Below, piece after piece: positions 1-6,272 of a stretch of 9,638 bases of DNA; the stretch's first letter is position 1, and each line of letters begins with the position of its first letter. Under the pieces are notes generated by a model. The model was not told the DNA's origin and did no database searches. It saw only the letters and a program-made list of their open reading frames with translations. A program made the position numbers and the translations under genes. Source of the stretch: an uncultured Methanomassiliicoccales archaeon (GTDB lineage Archaea; Thermoplasmatota; Thermoplasmata; Methanomassiliicoccales; Methanomethylophilaceae); the NCBI GenBank assembly GCA_934234005.1, contig CAKQHC010000061.1, positions 1-9,638 of the forward strand. Reading direction: 5' to 3'.

Positions 1-1
1 G

Positions 2-373
2 ATGGGAGATAGAACTGTCTTCTCCGAGATAGCCCGCGAACTTCGCAAATATCAGTTTTCGGAAGTTTTGGATAATTTTTTCCGTTTGGATCCCAGTCTG
101 AAGCAAAGGGATGTCAATTCGATCAGGAAGATTTTCTCTGCAATGATGAAACTGATTTATCCCGACGGAAATGTTGACAAGGGCGGAGCCGAAGAAATTC
201 TCAGGTTCGCCATGGAAATGAGATCCCGCGTAAAGGAACAGCTGAAACGCATTCAGCCCGACGGGGAATTCAAGGATGCAAGATTCATCTACACCGATAA
301 GGAAACGGGAATATCTAACGAAGTTTTGGTTCCGGAATGCGTAATGCTGAAGAACAGGCACGGTACGGAATGA
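2..373 (+). CDS. brxL: BREX Lon-like protein BrxL, C-terminal fragment (5' end outside window)
   Basis: The 123 visible residues match, from memory, the C-terminal end of BrxL, the AAA+/Lon-related protein that closes BREX phage-defence operons. Diagnostic stretches in order are: SEIARELRKYQFSEVLDNFF at residues 8-27; the basic segment QRDVNSIRKIFSAMMKLIYPDG at about 35-56; a charged helix with MEMRSRVKEQLKRI at about 71-84; and a late beta-rich end with FIYTDKETG and VLVPE. Family members are several hundred residues longer and carry the ATPase core upstream, so the ATG at position 2 is almost certainly internal and the gene enters from the left. The reading frame ends with TGA at 371-373. 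The rest of a BREX cluster (BrxC, PglZ, a methylase) would be expected to the left but cannot be seen. A non-BREX Lon-like homologue is the main alternative. Confidence 0.8.
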   Translation: MGDRTVFSEIARELRKYQFSEVLDNFFRLDPSLKQRDVNSIRKIFSAMMKLIYPDGNVDKGGAEEILRFAMEMRSRVKEQLKRIQPDGEFKDARFIYTDKETGISNEVLVPECVMLKNRHGTE

Positions 374-377
374 TGTC

Positions 378-405
378 ATGATATAATAGAGATAATCATT
401 ATATC
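378..405. repeat. Inverted repeat GATATAAT-N10-ATTATATC before the AlbA_2 gene
   Basis: GATATAAT at 380-387 and ATTATATC at 398-405 are perfect 8-bp inverted copies separated by 10 nt. The right arm supplies the TATA-like sequence ending 23 nt before the GTG start at 427, so the dyad overlays the likely promoter. It lies 7 nt after the brxL stop. It may be an operator for the downstream winged-helix protein, or simply an AT-rich palindrome; the spacing of the arm centres is about 18 nt. Confidence 0.6.
397..404 (+). promoter_or_regulatory. Probable TATA box for the AlbA_2 regulator gene
   Basis: CATTATAT lies 23-30 nt before the GTG start codon. This is where an archaeal TATA box falls when the transcript starts at, or very close to, the start codon. 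No Shine-Dalgarno-like sequence precedes the GTG, which fits a leaderless mRNA. Confidence 0.4.
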
Positions 406-426
406 GCAGTGATACAATAACTGTCT

Positions 427-1848
427 GTGGAAGATCTAAGGATAGTCGACGGACTCTGTCTGAACAGAGAAGGCATTCATTTCGAGGCAAAAGAAGCACA
501 TGCAGACATTCCCCGTGATACATGGGACACATATTCGGCTTTTGCCAATACCGACGGGGGAACAATTGTTTTCGGTTTGAAGGAGGAACCGGAAGGTCTG
601 AAGGCAGTAGGTGTATCCGATGTCGACGGAAAGATCAGAAACATATGGAATTTATTGAACAACAGAGAGTTTGTGAGTACGAATCTTTTGTCAAACAGCG
701 ATCTGAAGGTTATCGATTGCGACGGTATCAAACTTCTTTCGATGCATGTGCCCCGTGCGGACCGTATGGAAAGGCCCGTGTATACGCATAATAACCCCCG
801 TAACTCATATCGCAGAAACGGAGAGGGCGATTACAAGTGCAATTATGACGAAATTGCGGCAATGATGGCCGATGCTTCCAGAACCACTGCGGATTTATCA
901 ATTGTCAGAACATCATTACTTGATGATTTTTCGAAGAAAACCGTTGCTTCATACCGCAATATGTATCGCGTATCCAGGCCGGACAGCGAATGGAACGAAC
1001 TTGACGATAATTCATTCCTCAGAATTTTGGGCGCGACGGCATACGACGGCGATGTTCTCAGGCCTACACTTGCGGGATTGCTGATGTTCGGTACGGCTTA
1101 CGCCATATCGTTTGAGGTTAACAACTATTGTTTGGATTACCGTGAATATTCGGAAGATTCGGTAGATTGGATAGACCGTCTGATATCCGACGAGGGGGAT
1201 TGGTCCGGAAATCTGTTCGATTTTTACACAGAATGCTGCAGACGTATCCGCAGAACGTTGAAACATAAGATGATTATCGGAAAAGATCTGAAGAGAATGG
1301 ATGACGGCGTTATGGATAAAATCATCAGAGAAGCTTTGCTTAATGCGGTCGTCAATGCCGATTATCATATTTCCGGAGGAGTAGTTGTCGAAAGGAGAGA
1401 AGGTTTTGTTATCATAAACAATCCGGGAACATTCAGAATTCCTCTGGAAAAGGCTGAAGCAGGCGGAATCAGCGATCCGCGCAATCCAACGGTATTGAAG
1501 ATGTTCAATCTTGTCGGATTCGGCGAGCGTGCCGGTTCGGGTATTTCGCGTATGCTGTCATTATGTGTCAAAAATTCGATTCCCAGACCGCATTTCGGGG
1601 AACAGAATCGTCCGGACCGTGTAACCGTGACAATATATACAGACGGGAGTACCGACAGAGTGCCGCTTGAATCAAGGATTATCGGCATGATACGGAACGA
1701 TCCGAAAGTATCGATATCATACATGTCTGAAAGTTTGGGTATAGACCGTAATTCAATATCAAGGACTCTGCAAAAAATGAAATCCAAAGGCATAGTTGAG
1801 CGGGTTGACGGCACCAGGGGATTTTGGAAGATTCAGTCACATGAATAA
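427..1848 (+). CDS. AlbA_2 (Schlafen-like) / GHKL ATP-binding winged-helix regulator
   Basis: A three-part protein of 473 aa. An N-terminal AlbA_2 (divergent AAA_4, Schlafen-like) domain covers about 15-135, with FEAKEA at 19-24 and the hallmark SAFANTDGGTIVFGLKE at 37-53. A GHKL-type ATP-binding domain covers about 295-390: N-box REALLNAVVNADY at 301-313, then NNPG at 331-334, GGISDPRNP at 346-354 and FGERAGSGI at 365-373. A C-terminal winged helix covers about 415-470, with ISRTLQKMKSKGIVER as the recognition and wing region. Family members are annotated as ATP-binding proteins or putative transcriptional regulators and bind nucleic acid in the cytoplasm. The start is GTG; an in-frame TAA at 418-420 lies two codons upstream, so no longer start is available. 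It follows brxL in the same direction after 53 nt and may be a BREX accessory or regulatory gene (inference). It converges on the ATPase gene with only 6 nt between stop codons. Confidence 0.9.
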   Translation: MEDLRIVDGLCLNREGIHFEAKEAHADIPRDTWDTYSAFANTDGGTIVFGLKEEPEGLKAVGVSDVDGKIRNIWNLLNNREFVSTNLLSNSDLKVIDCDGIKLLSMHVPRADRMERPVYTHNNPRNSYRRNGEGDYKCNYDEIAAMMADASRTTADLSIVRTSLLDDFSKKTVASYRNMYRVSRPDSEWNELDDNSFLRILGATAYDGDVLRPTLAGLLMFGTAYAISFEVNNYCLDYREYSEDSVDWIDRLISDEGDWSGNLFDFYTECCRRIRRTLKHKMIIGKDLKRMDDGVMDKIIREALLNAVVNADYHISGGVVVERREGFVIINNPGTFRIPLEKAEAGGISDPRNPTVLKMFNLVGFGERAGSGISRMLSLCVKNSIPRPHFGEQNRPDRVTVTIYTDGSTDRVPLESRIIGMIRNDPKVSISYMSESLGIDRNSISRTLQKMKSKGIVERVDGTRGFWKIQSHE

Positions 1849-1854
1849 CAGATA

Positions 1855-3168
1855 TCACAGAAATTCTGTCATGTATATCGGGAGATATGTAATATTGCCT
1901 TCTTTTCTGAGATTCTTTGTGCAGATGACAAATGCCTCCGAAGTATCGTTATGATGTTTTGCCAAATATTCGTCCAATGATTTATGAGACTTTTCCGAAG
2001 ACGATTTGACTTCAATAGGAATCGTTTTCAGACCTTTGGATATCATAAAATCGATTTCATAATGGTGTTTTCCATCGGGTTTTTCAAACGTATGATATCT
2101 CGGTACGTGTCCCGATGAAACCAGAGTCTGGCATACTGCATTTTCGTAAATATATCCAAGATTTGCGGGAAGTTTTCCTTTGACGAGGTGTTTGTATATC
2201 GCATTGTCAGAGAATTTGTTGTCGGAGAAACACAGTGTTACAAAAAGACCCGTGTCTTCGAGGAATATCTTGAAGAACGTACGGTTTAGGTTTCCGGACA
2301 TTCCGATGTGCGGGTCATTGATATGAAAACACAACTGTACTGTTTTTGATTCGGCCATATTGGCAATTCTGTTTATGCTTCTTTTGATTCTGCCGTTGAC
2401 TCTGTAACGAAGGCTTTCGCTTGCGAGTTCGGACGGAATCATACGAAAATAATCTCCTGTAATGCCGGTGGGATCTATTTTCATGAAATCGTCCGCATAC
2501 AGCCTAATAATTGATCTTTTGACACGATCTATGTCTTGGAAGCTTTTTCCATTCACATAAGCTTCCACGGCTTGTGGCATTCCTCCTACGGCAACATAGT
2601 CTCTGTATTCGCGCATCATGCTGTTGTGGGTTGCCTCATTCAGCGGTTTTCTTTTTTCAAAATTATATTCCAAGAGCCTAAAGGTATTGTTTCCTTTGGC
2701 CAACAGAAATTCTTCGAAACTCAAAGGATGTAGTTCGTAGCATTCCTCCTCGCTTGGAATGATGATTCCGCCGATGTTTTTTTTGATAGATATGAGAGAT
2801 CCCGTTTCAATTATGTCATAACGGCCGTCGGCCACAAGATGTTTTATAGATTCTCTGGCTCTTTTAAAATTCTGTACTTCGTCAAATATCAACGCGGTAT
2901 TTCTTTCATAAAATTCCTTTTTTGAAATAATTTGTAAATCGCGATAAAAACTATCCAAATCCGACAGATCTGAAAAAAGATTCAATATGTCTTTGTTGGC
3001 GACAGAGAAATCTATGTAGACCCATGATTTATACTCGTTATCGGCGAATGTCTTTACAAGAGTGGTTTTTCCAACTCTTCTGGCACCCTTAATCATAAGA
3101 GCAGTCTTACCATTGGAACGTTGTTTCCATTCAATCAATTCGTCGTATAATTTACGTTTGAATAACAC
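1855..3168 (-). CDS. AAA ATPase, AAA_14/DUF4143 family (ATPase 1)
   Basis: 437 aa. The N-terminal P-loop domain has Walker A GARRVGKT at 28-35, Walker B ALIFDEVQ at 92-99 and a sensor-like ETGS at 121-124. The middle carries the family signature RDYVAVGGMPQAV at 189-201. The C-terminal DUF4143 part contains ENAV near 342 and an E-x-D (371, 373) then E-x-K (386, 388) pattern resembling a PD-(D/E)XK nuclease fold. Such ATPases are common and multi-copy in archaea and anaerobic bacteria; their cellular role is not established, and defence, mobile-element or toxin-related roles have been discussed. The start is GTG. The frame stays open upstream for about 100 nt without any ATG, and homology starts at MLFKRKLYDELIEWK, so this start is favoured. 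Two tandem motif copies lie 69 and 103 nt before it, matching the second ATPase gene. Not complete enough to assign a substrate. Confidence 0.92.
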   Translation of the reverse strand: MLFKRKLYDELIEWKQRSNGKTALMIKGARRVGKTTLVKTFADNEYKSWVYIDFSVANKDILNLFSDLSDLDSFYRDLQIISKKEFYERNTALIFDEVQNFKRARESIKHLVADGRYDIIETGSLISIKKNIGGIIIPSEEECYELHPLSFEEFLLAKGNNTFRLLEYNFEKRKPLNEATHNSMMREYRDYVAVGGMPQAVEAYVNGKSFQDIDRVKRSIIRLYADDFMKIDPTGITGDYFRMIPSELASESLRYRVNGRIKRSINRIANMAESKTVQLCFHINDPHIGMSGNLNRTFFKIFLEDTGLFVTLCFSDNKFSDNAIYKHLVKGKLPANLGYIYENAVCQTLVSSGHVPRYHTFEKPDGKHHYEIDFMISKGLKTIPIEVKSSSEKSHKSLDEYLAKHHNDTSEAFVICTKNLRKEGNITYLPIYMTEFL

Positions 3169-3216
3169 TGTTCCAACCTTTTCAAATTCGATATTTCTTG
3201 AATGTTCACTAGCTAT

Positions 3217-3237
3217 TGTACGTTTTCCCAGAATTTT
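3217..3237 (-). repeat. Upstream motif copy, proximal, ATPase 1 (AAAATT-N9-CGTACA)
   Basis: Read on the minus strand this is AAAATT, the core CTGGGAAAA, then CGTACA. Its 5' end is 69 nt before the GTG of ATPase 1. It is identical over all 21 nt to the copy at 3251-3271. Both copies are also preceded by CATATAA (plus-strand TTATATG at 3240-3246 and 3271-3277), so the repeated unit is about 27-30 nt long with a 34-nt period. Confidence 0.9.
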
Positions 3238-3250
3238 GATTATATGAAAA

Positions 3251-3271
3251 TGTACGTTTTCCCAGAATTTT
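3251..3271 (-). repeat. Upstream motif copy, distal, ATPase 1 (AAAATT-N9-CGTACA)
   Basis: Second, identical 21-nt copy with the core CTGGGAAAA; its 5' end lies 103 nt before the GTG of ATPase 1. The flanking halves AAAATT and CGTACA with 9 nt between them recur upstream of the second ATPase gene at nearly the same distances. Likely an operator or a site recognised by the neighbouring gene product (inference). Confidence 0.9.
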
Positions 3272-3307
3272 TATATGTAGGATTATGACTAAAACCAATA
3301 TGAAGTT

Positions 3308-3350
3308 CCTCCAACGCGACAATATTTAGGGGTATTTTTACGGTTGGAGG
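3308..3350. repeat. 8-bp inverted repeat between LRR gene and ATPase 1
   Basis: CCTCCAAC at 3308-3315 and GTTGGAGG at 3343-3350 are perfect inverted copies around a 27-nt AT-rich loop. The element is 26 nt beyond the stop codon of the minus-strand LRR gene and 37 nt upstream of the distal ATPase 1 motif. It could fold as a 3' hairpin of the LRR transcript or serve as a protein-binding dyad. No T-tract follows it that would make it a classical terminator. Confidence 0.5.
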
Positions 3351-3375
3351 TAAGTTGTTTGCGGATTTGACAAAG

Positions 3376-5424
3376 TCATTGCTTGAAATACACAGATGCT
3401 ACCGTTACTGTCACTGCAACAACGATGATTATGACTATAAATGCCACAGATCTGTTATTTTTGCTCTCAGTCGGCAGTCCGTTGATAATTAACGTTCCCT
3501 TATCTGTATCGAATGTACGTCCGGACAGATTCTCCGCAGTGATTTCCAGTCTTTCTTTTGTTTCTTCGTCGTACAATGTTATTCCGATAACGGCATTATC
3601 AACATCGCTGAGTCCGTTGCCGAAAGAAATTTTTTCCAGAGACGTGCATCCGGCGATTTTATATCCGTATATGGGACAACCCGACGATATGCATCCGTAA
3701 CCGAGATATGATACGCTGTCCGGAATCACAATTTCCGTTATGTCGGAACACGATGCGAAAGCGTAGTTCCCTATCTTTTCGGTGCCCTCTTCAATCGTGA
3801 ATTTTCCCGAATACCCGGACGGGCAGTATTTCAGTTCTTTTCCGTCTGCAGAGTACAGTCCGTTCCTGATGACCGAGAAATTCTGATTTCCTTCTCCGAC
3901 CGCGACCGACGTTATTCCACCGGAGAGCATCAATCCGGTTACATCAATCTGTGTTAGACTGTCCGGAATATACAATACGCCTGTTTTTCCTTCCGGGAAT
4001 TTTACCAGTTTTGTCATGTCTGCCGTATACAATACCCCGTCTTTGGAACAGAAGTTATGGTTGTAGACGGAGGCCGTGATTGACTCCAGCGATTTGCAAC
4101 CCATAAATGACGACGATTCCACATCTTCCAACTTTATCGGCAGTTTTATTGTTTCCAGCGAAACACAGTCCCTGAAGCAGTTGCTTCCGATGGACAGAAG
4201 CGTATCCGGCAGTTTTACGGATTTCAGCGAAGCACATCCGCGGAACGCATTGTCGCATATTGTTTTCGTTCCTTTTGCGATATTAACGGTTTCCAGTGAA
4301 ACGCAGTCAATAAATGCAGAGTTTCCGATTTCATTTACCGAACTCACAGTAACAGTTTTTAACGATGAAGCTTCCGCAAATGCTCTTTCACTGATATATT
4401 TTACATCCGTCGGAACTGTATAATCTCCATCCTTTCCCGACGGATACTGGATTAGGGAATACATGTCTATGGTGAAAAGTACGCCGTCCACGGATCTGTA
4501 ACTGTCGCTGTATTCGCTGACGTCTATTGATTTCAGCGAAGCACAGCCATCGAATGCATGTTCTCTGATATCCAGGACGGTTTCCGGGATATGGACGTTT
4601 GTGATTCCGTCGCAGAATGCGAACGCATACGCATCGATTTTGAATGTATTCATAGGAATATCATATGTTCCGGATCTGCTTCCCGGAAACTGTACCAGTA
4701 TCCAGTCTTCATAAAGAACTCCGTCTTTATCGGAGTAATATCTGTTTCCGCCGTTGACATGGAATGACGTCAGAGAATCACATCCTGCAAACGCCCCTTT
4801 CTTTATGCTGATGACGGATGACGGAATATTCGCTTCGATAATCGATGTACAATTTTCGAATGCAAATTCTCCGATCTCAGTCAGGCCTTCATTGAATGTG
4901 ACTGATTTCATCGAAGAGCATTTTCTGAAAGCATATTCTCCGATTTTATCCACTTTGGACGGAATGTCAACGGATTTTATGGAACAGTATGCAAATGAAT
5001 TCGGACCTATTTCGGACAGGTTGTACGGCAGATTCACATATGTGAGCGAGGTACAGTTGCAGAATGCCGATCCGTTTATTTTCGACACGGTTTCCGGGAG
5101 ATTCACCGTTTTCAGTTGTTTCATGGAACTGAATGCATTTTGTCCAACGGATGTAACTCCGTTTTCTATGATGACATGCTCGACCGTGTTTCCTCCCCAT
5201 TTTTCCTTTCCGGAGAGATTGTACATGTCTCCCGTCCCGCTTATGGTGAGAATATGTGTTGATTCGTCATATTCCCATTTTACGTCATCGCCGCATTTGC
5301 CTTCCGTCACGGTTTCCGCATAGCTTTCCGGCGATTCGTTCGCAAGAATCAAACACCATGCTATTGCAAGAACCGCGAACATAGATATGCACAGGACGAT
5401 TCTATGTTTCGTTCCGACTGTCAT
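3376..5424 (-). CDS. BspA-like LRR_5 surface protein with C-terminal membrane anchor
   Basis: 682 aa. A signal peptide or N-terminal membrane segment covers about 9-29, with a plausible cleavage after SYA near 36. Next comes the short pre-repeat strand region common in BspA-like proteins (CGDDVKW at 44-50, ILTISGTGDMYN at 58-69). The body consists of LRR_5/TpLRR repeats of the form AF-x-x-C-x-S/T-L-x-x-V-x-x-P, interrupted by four cassettes with a DGVLY-like core at about 227-255, 306-336, 455-486 and 513-545. A hydrophobic stretch AFIVIIIVVAVTVTVASVYF at 661-680 and a two-residue tail anchor it in the membrane, so the repeats face outside. Role in adhesion or host and microbe contact is inferred from BspA relatives. 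The start ATG directly precedes the signal sequence. It is transcribed divergently from the YigZ-type gene, with a TATA-like AACTATTATC (minus strand, 5447-5456) 23-32 nt upstream. Confidence 0.92.
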   Translation of the reverse strand: MTVGTKHRIVLCISMFAVLAIAWCLILANESPESYAETVTEGKCGDDVKWEYDESTHILTISGTGDMYNLSGKEKWGGNTVEHVIIENGVTSVGQNAFSSMKQLKTVNLPETVSKINGSAFCNCTSLTYVNLPYNLSEIGPNSFAYCSIKSVDIPSKVDKIGEYAFRKCSSMKSVTFNEGLTEIGEFAFENCTSIIEANIPSSVISIKKGAFAGCDSLTSFHVNGGNRYYSDKDGVLYEDWILVQFPGSRSGTYDIPMNTFKIDAYAFAFCDGITNVHIPETVLDIREHAFDGCASLKSIDVSEYSDSYRSVDGVLFTIDMYSLIQYPSGKDGDYTVPTDVKYISERAFAEASSLKTVTVSSVNEIGNSAFIDCVSLETVNIAKGTKTICDNAFRGCASLKSVKLPDTLLSIGSNCFRDCVSLETIKLPIKLEDVESSSFMGCKSLESITASVYNHNFCSKDGVLYTADMTKLVKFPEGKTGVLYIPDSLTQIDVTGLMLSGGITSVAVGEGNQNFSVIRNGLYSADGKELKYCPSGYSGKFTIEEGTEKIGNYAFASCSDITEIVIPDSVSYLGYGCISSGCPIYGYKIAGCTSLEKISFGNGLSDVDNAVIGITLYDEETKERLEITAENLSGRTFDTDKGTLIINGLPTESKNNRSVAFIVIIIVVAVTVTVASVYFKQ

Positions 5425-5528
5425 AATGACGTTTTTCCGTCAGAGGTGATAATAGTTTCGGGCATTCGTATACGGAATTCGCACGCGGAACCAGTAGCAG
5501 TTATTTCGGATGAAGCAATCCGGCAGTT
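5425..5528. promoter_or_regulatory. Divergent promoter region, LRR gene and yigZ-type gene
   Basis: This 104-nt gap separates two divergent start codons. Candidate TATA elements sit at the distance expected for leaderless transcripts: CTATTATC on the minus strand near 5447-5454 for the LRR gene, and TTATTT at 5501-5506 on the plus strand, 23-28 nt before the ATG at 5529. Both are weak matches. A plus-strand AGAGGTGAT at about 5440-5448 resembles a Shine-Dalgarno sequence but has no suitable gene after it. Confidence 0.4.
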
Positions 5529-6161
5529 ATGGGACGTATCTCAGATTACGATACCGTATCCGGGTGCAGGGAAGCAGAATTCACTCTCAAAGGTTCGCGT
5601 TTCATAGGTATTGTCATGCCGTGTCCCGGCGAAGATTTCATTCAGACGAATTTAAAGGATGTTTCCGTGAAGTACAGAAATGCTACACATTACTGCTGGG
5701 CGGCTGTTTTCGACGGATCGGACAGGCGTGAAAGATCCAGCGACAACGGAGAACCGTCCGGAACCGCAGGCAAACCGATACTGTCCGTACTGAACGGTAC
5801 AGGATTAAGCGATGCGATGGTTGTGGTCGTGAGATATTTCGGGGGAACTCTTTTGGGAACGGGAGGGTTGGTTCATGCATACACCGAAGCATCCAAAACG
5901 GCTCTCGACGGAATCGGGAGACGCAGGATGGTCGCATGTGCGGAATATTCGTTTACACTGGATTATCAATGGTACAGCGTATTCGAATCAAAATGCAGAG
6001 ATTTGACAGTGGGTAAGCCGGAATGTGCATTTTCGGAGAAAGTGGATGTTAAGATCTGCGTTCCAATAGGCCGGGATGAAGAGTTTGAGAAACGTATTAC
6101 TGATTTAACGGAAAGGCATGTGAGGCTGAACAGGATTGGTAATAAGTATGTCTGTTTATAA
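5529..6161 (+). CDS. YigZ/IMPACT (UPF0029) family protein
   Basis: 210 aa, the usual length for the YigZ/IMPACT family. The N-terminal UPF0029 domain shows the family signatures in order: SRFIGIV at 23-29, ATHYCWAAV at 52-60, RSSDNGEPSGTAGKPIL at 69-85, and VVVVRYFGGTLLGTGGLVHA at 98-117 followed by YTEASKTAL. The C-terminal ferredoxin-like DUF1949 part, which binds nucleic acid in relatives, covers about 138-205. Bacterial and eukaryotic relatives act in the cytoplasm and are linked to translation control (IMPACT modulates GCN2 signalling), but the archaeal role is not established. The ATG is firm: an in-frame TGA at 5511-5513 lies five sense codons upstream. The first strand SDYDTVSGCREAEFTLKGSRF is short but normal. 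It looks like a conserved single-copy gene between accessory genes. The gene ends 8 nt before the first repeat unit upstream of ATPase 2. Confidence 0.92.
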   Translation: MGRISDYDTVSGCREAEFTLKGSRFIGIVMPCPGEDFIQTNLKDVSVKYRNATHYCWAAVFDGSDRRERSSDNGEPSGTAGKPILSVLNGTGLSDAMVVVVRYFGGTLLGTGGLVHAYTEASKTALDGIGRRRMVACAEYSFTLDYQWYSVFESKCRDLTVGKPECAFSEKVDVKICVPIGRDEEFEKRITDLTERHVRLNRIGNKYVCL

Positions 6162-6168
6162 TCGATAA

Positions 6169-6200
6169 GTAAAATTACGATTCATCGTACAAATACGGAC
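6169..6200 (+). repeat. 32-bp tandem repeat unit 1 upstream of ATPase 2
   Basis: Exact copy of the unit at 6201-6232. It contains AAAATT at 6171-6176, the core ACGATTCAT and CGTACA at 6186-6191, so it carries the same AAAATT-N9-CGTACA frame as the ATPase 1 upstream copies. Within it TACGAT-TC-ATCGTA (6176-6189) is a perfect 6-bp dyad. The motif starts 102 nt before the GTG of ATPase 2. Confidence 0.93.
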
Positions 6201-6232
6201 GTAAAATTACGATTCATCGTACAAATACGGAC
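6201..6232 (+). repeat. 32-bp tandem repeat unit 2 upstream of ATPase 2
   Basis: Identical to unit 1 and directly abutting it. The period of 32 bp is close to three helical turns, so both copies would face the same side of the DNA. The AAAATT half begins 70 nt before the start codon of ATPase 2, compared with 69 nt for the proximal copy at ATPase 1. Confidence 0.93.
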
Positions 6233-6260
6233 GTAAAATTACGATTATATATTACAAAAC
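6233..6260 (+). repeat. Degenerate third repeat unit merging into the promoter of ATPase 2
   Basis: The first 14 nt (GTAAAATTACGATT, 6233-6246) match units 1 and 2 exactly. The sequence then diverges into ATATATTACAAAAC, where only a shifted TACAAA recalls the original. The divergent part is the TATA box, so the third copy appears to have been converted to, or built around, the core promoter. Confidence 0.8.
6244..6252 (+). promoter_or_regulatory. TATA box of ATPase 2
   Basis: The run ATTATATAT at 6244-6252 ends 21 nt before the GTG at 6273 and is centred about 25 nt upstream of it. This is the best TATA match in the window and is placed for a leaderless transcript starting at or next to the start codon. 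No Shine-Dalgarno sequence is present. Confidence 0.6.
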
Positions 6261-6272
6261 CAATTACGGTAT

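Noticed and set aside
3172..3270. Upstream extension of the ATPase 1 reading frame
   Set aside because: The frame is open back to about 3273 but has no ATG or other start fitting the family, and it would translate the tandem motif copies; the GTG at 3168 gives the normal family N-terminus.
4055..5323. Long open frames on both strands inside the LRR gene
   Set aside because: They are by-products of the repetitive codon pattern of the LRR_5 repeats; their translations show no recognisable domain.
5404..5607. Plus-strand ORF with an SD-like AGAGGTGAT at its front
   Set aside because: It overlaps the start of the well-supported YigZ-family gene by 79 nt in another frame, has no family features, and its possible GTG at 5444 lies inside the SD-like sequence itself.
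6169..6260. CRISPR array
   Set aside because: Units abut directly with no spacers and there are only two full copies; they are tandem promoter repeats.
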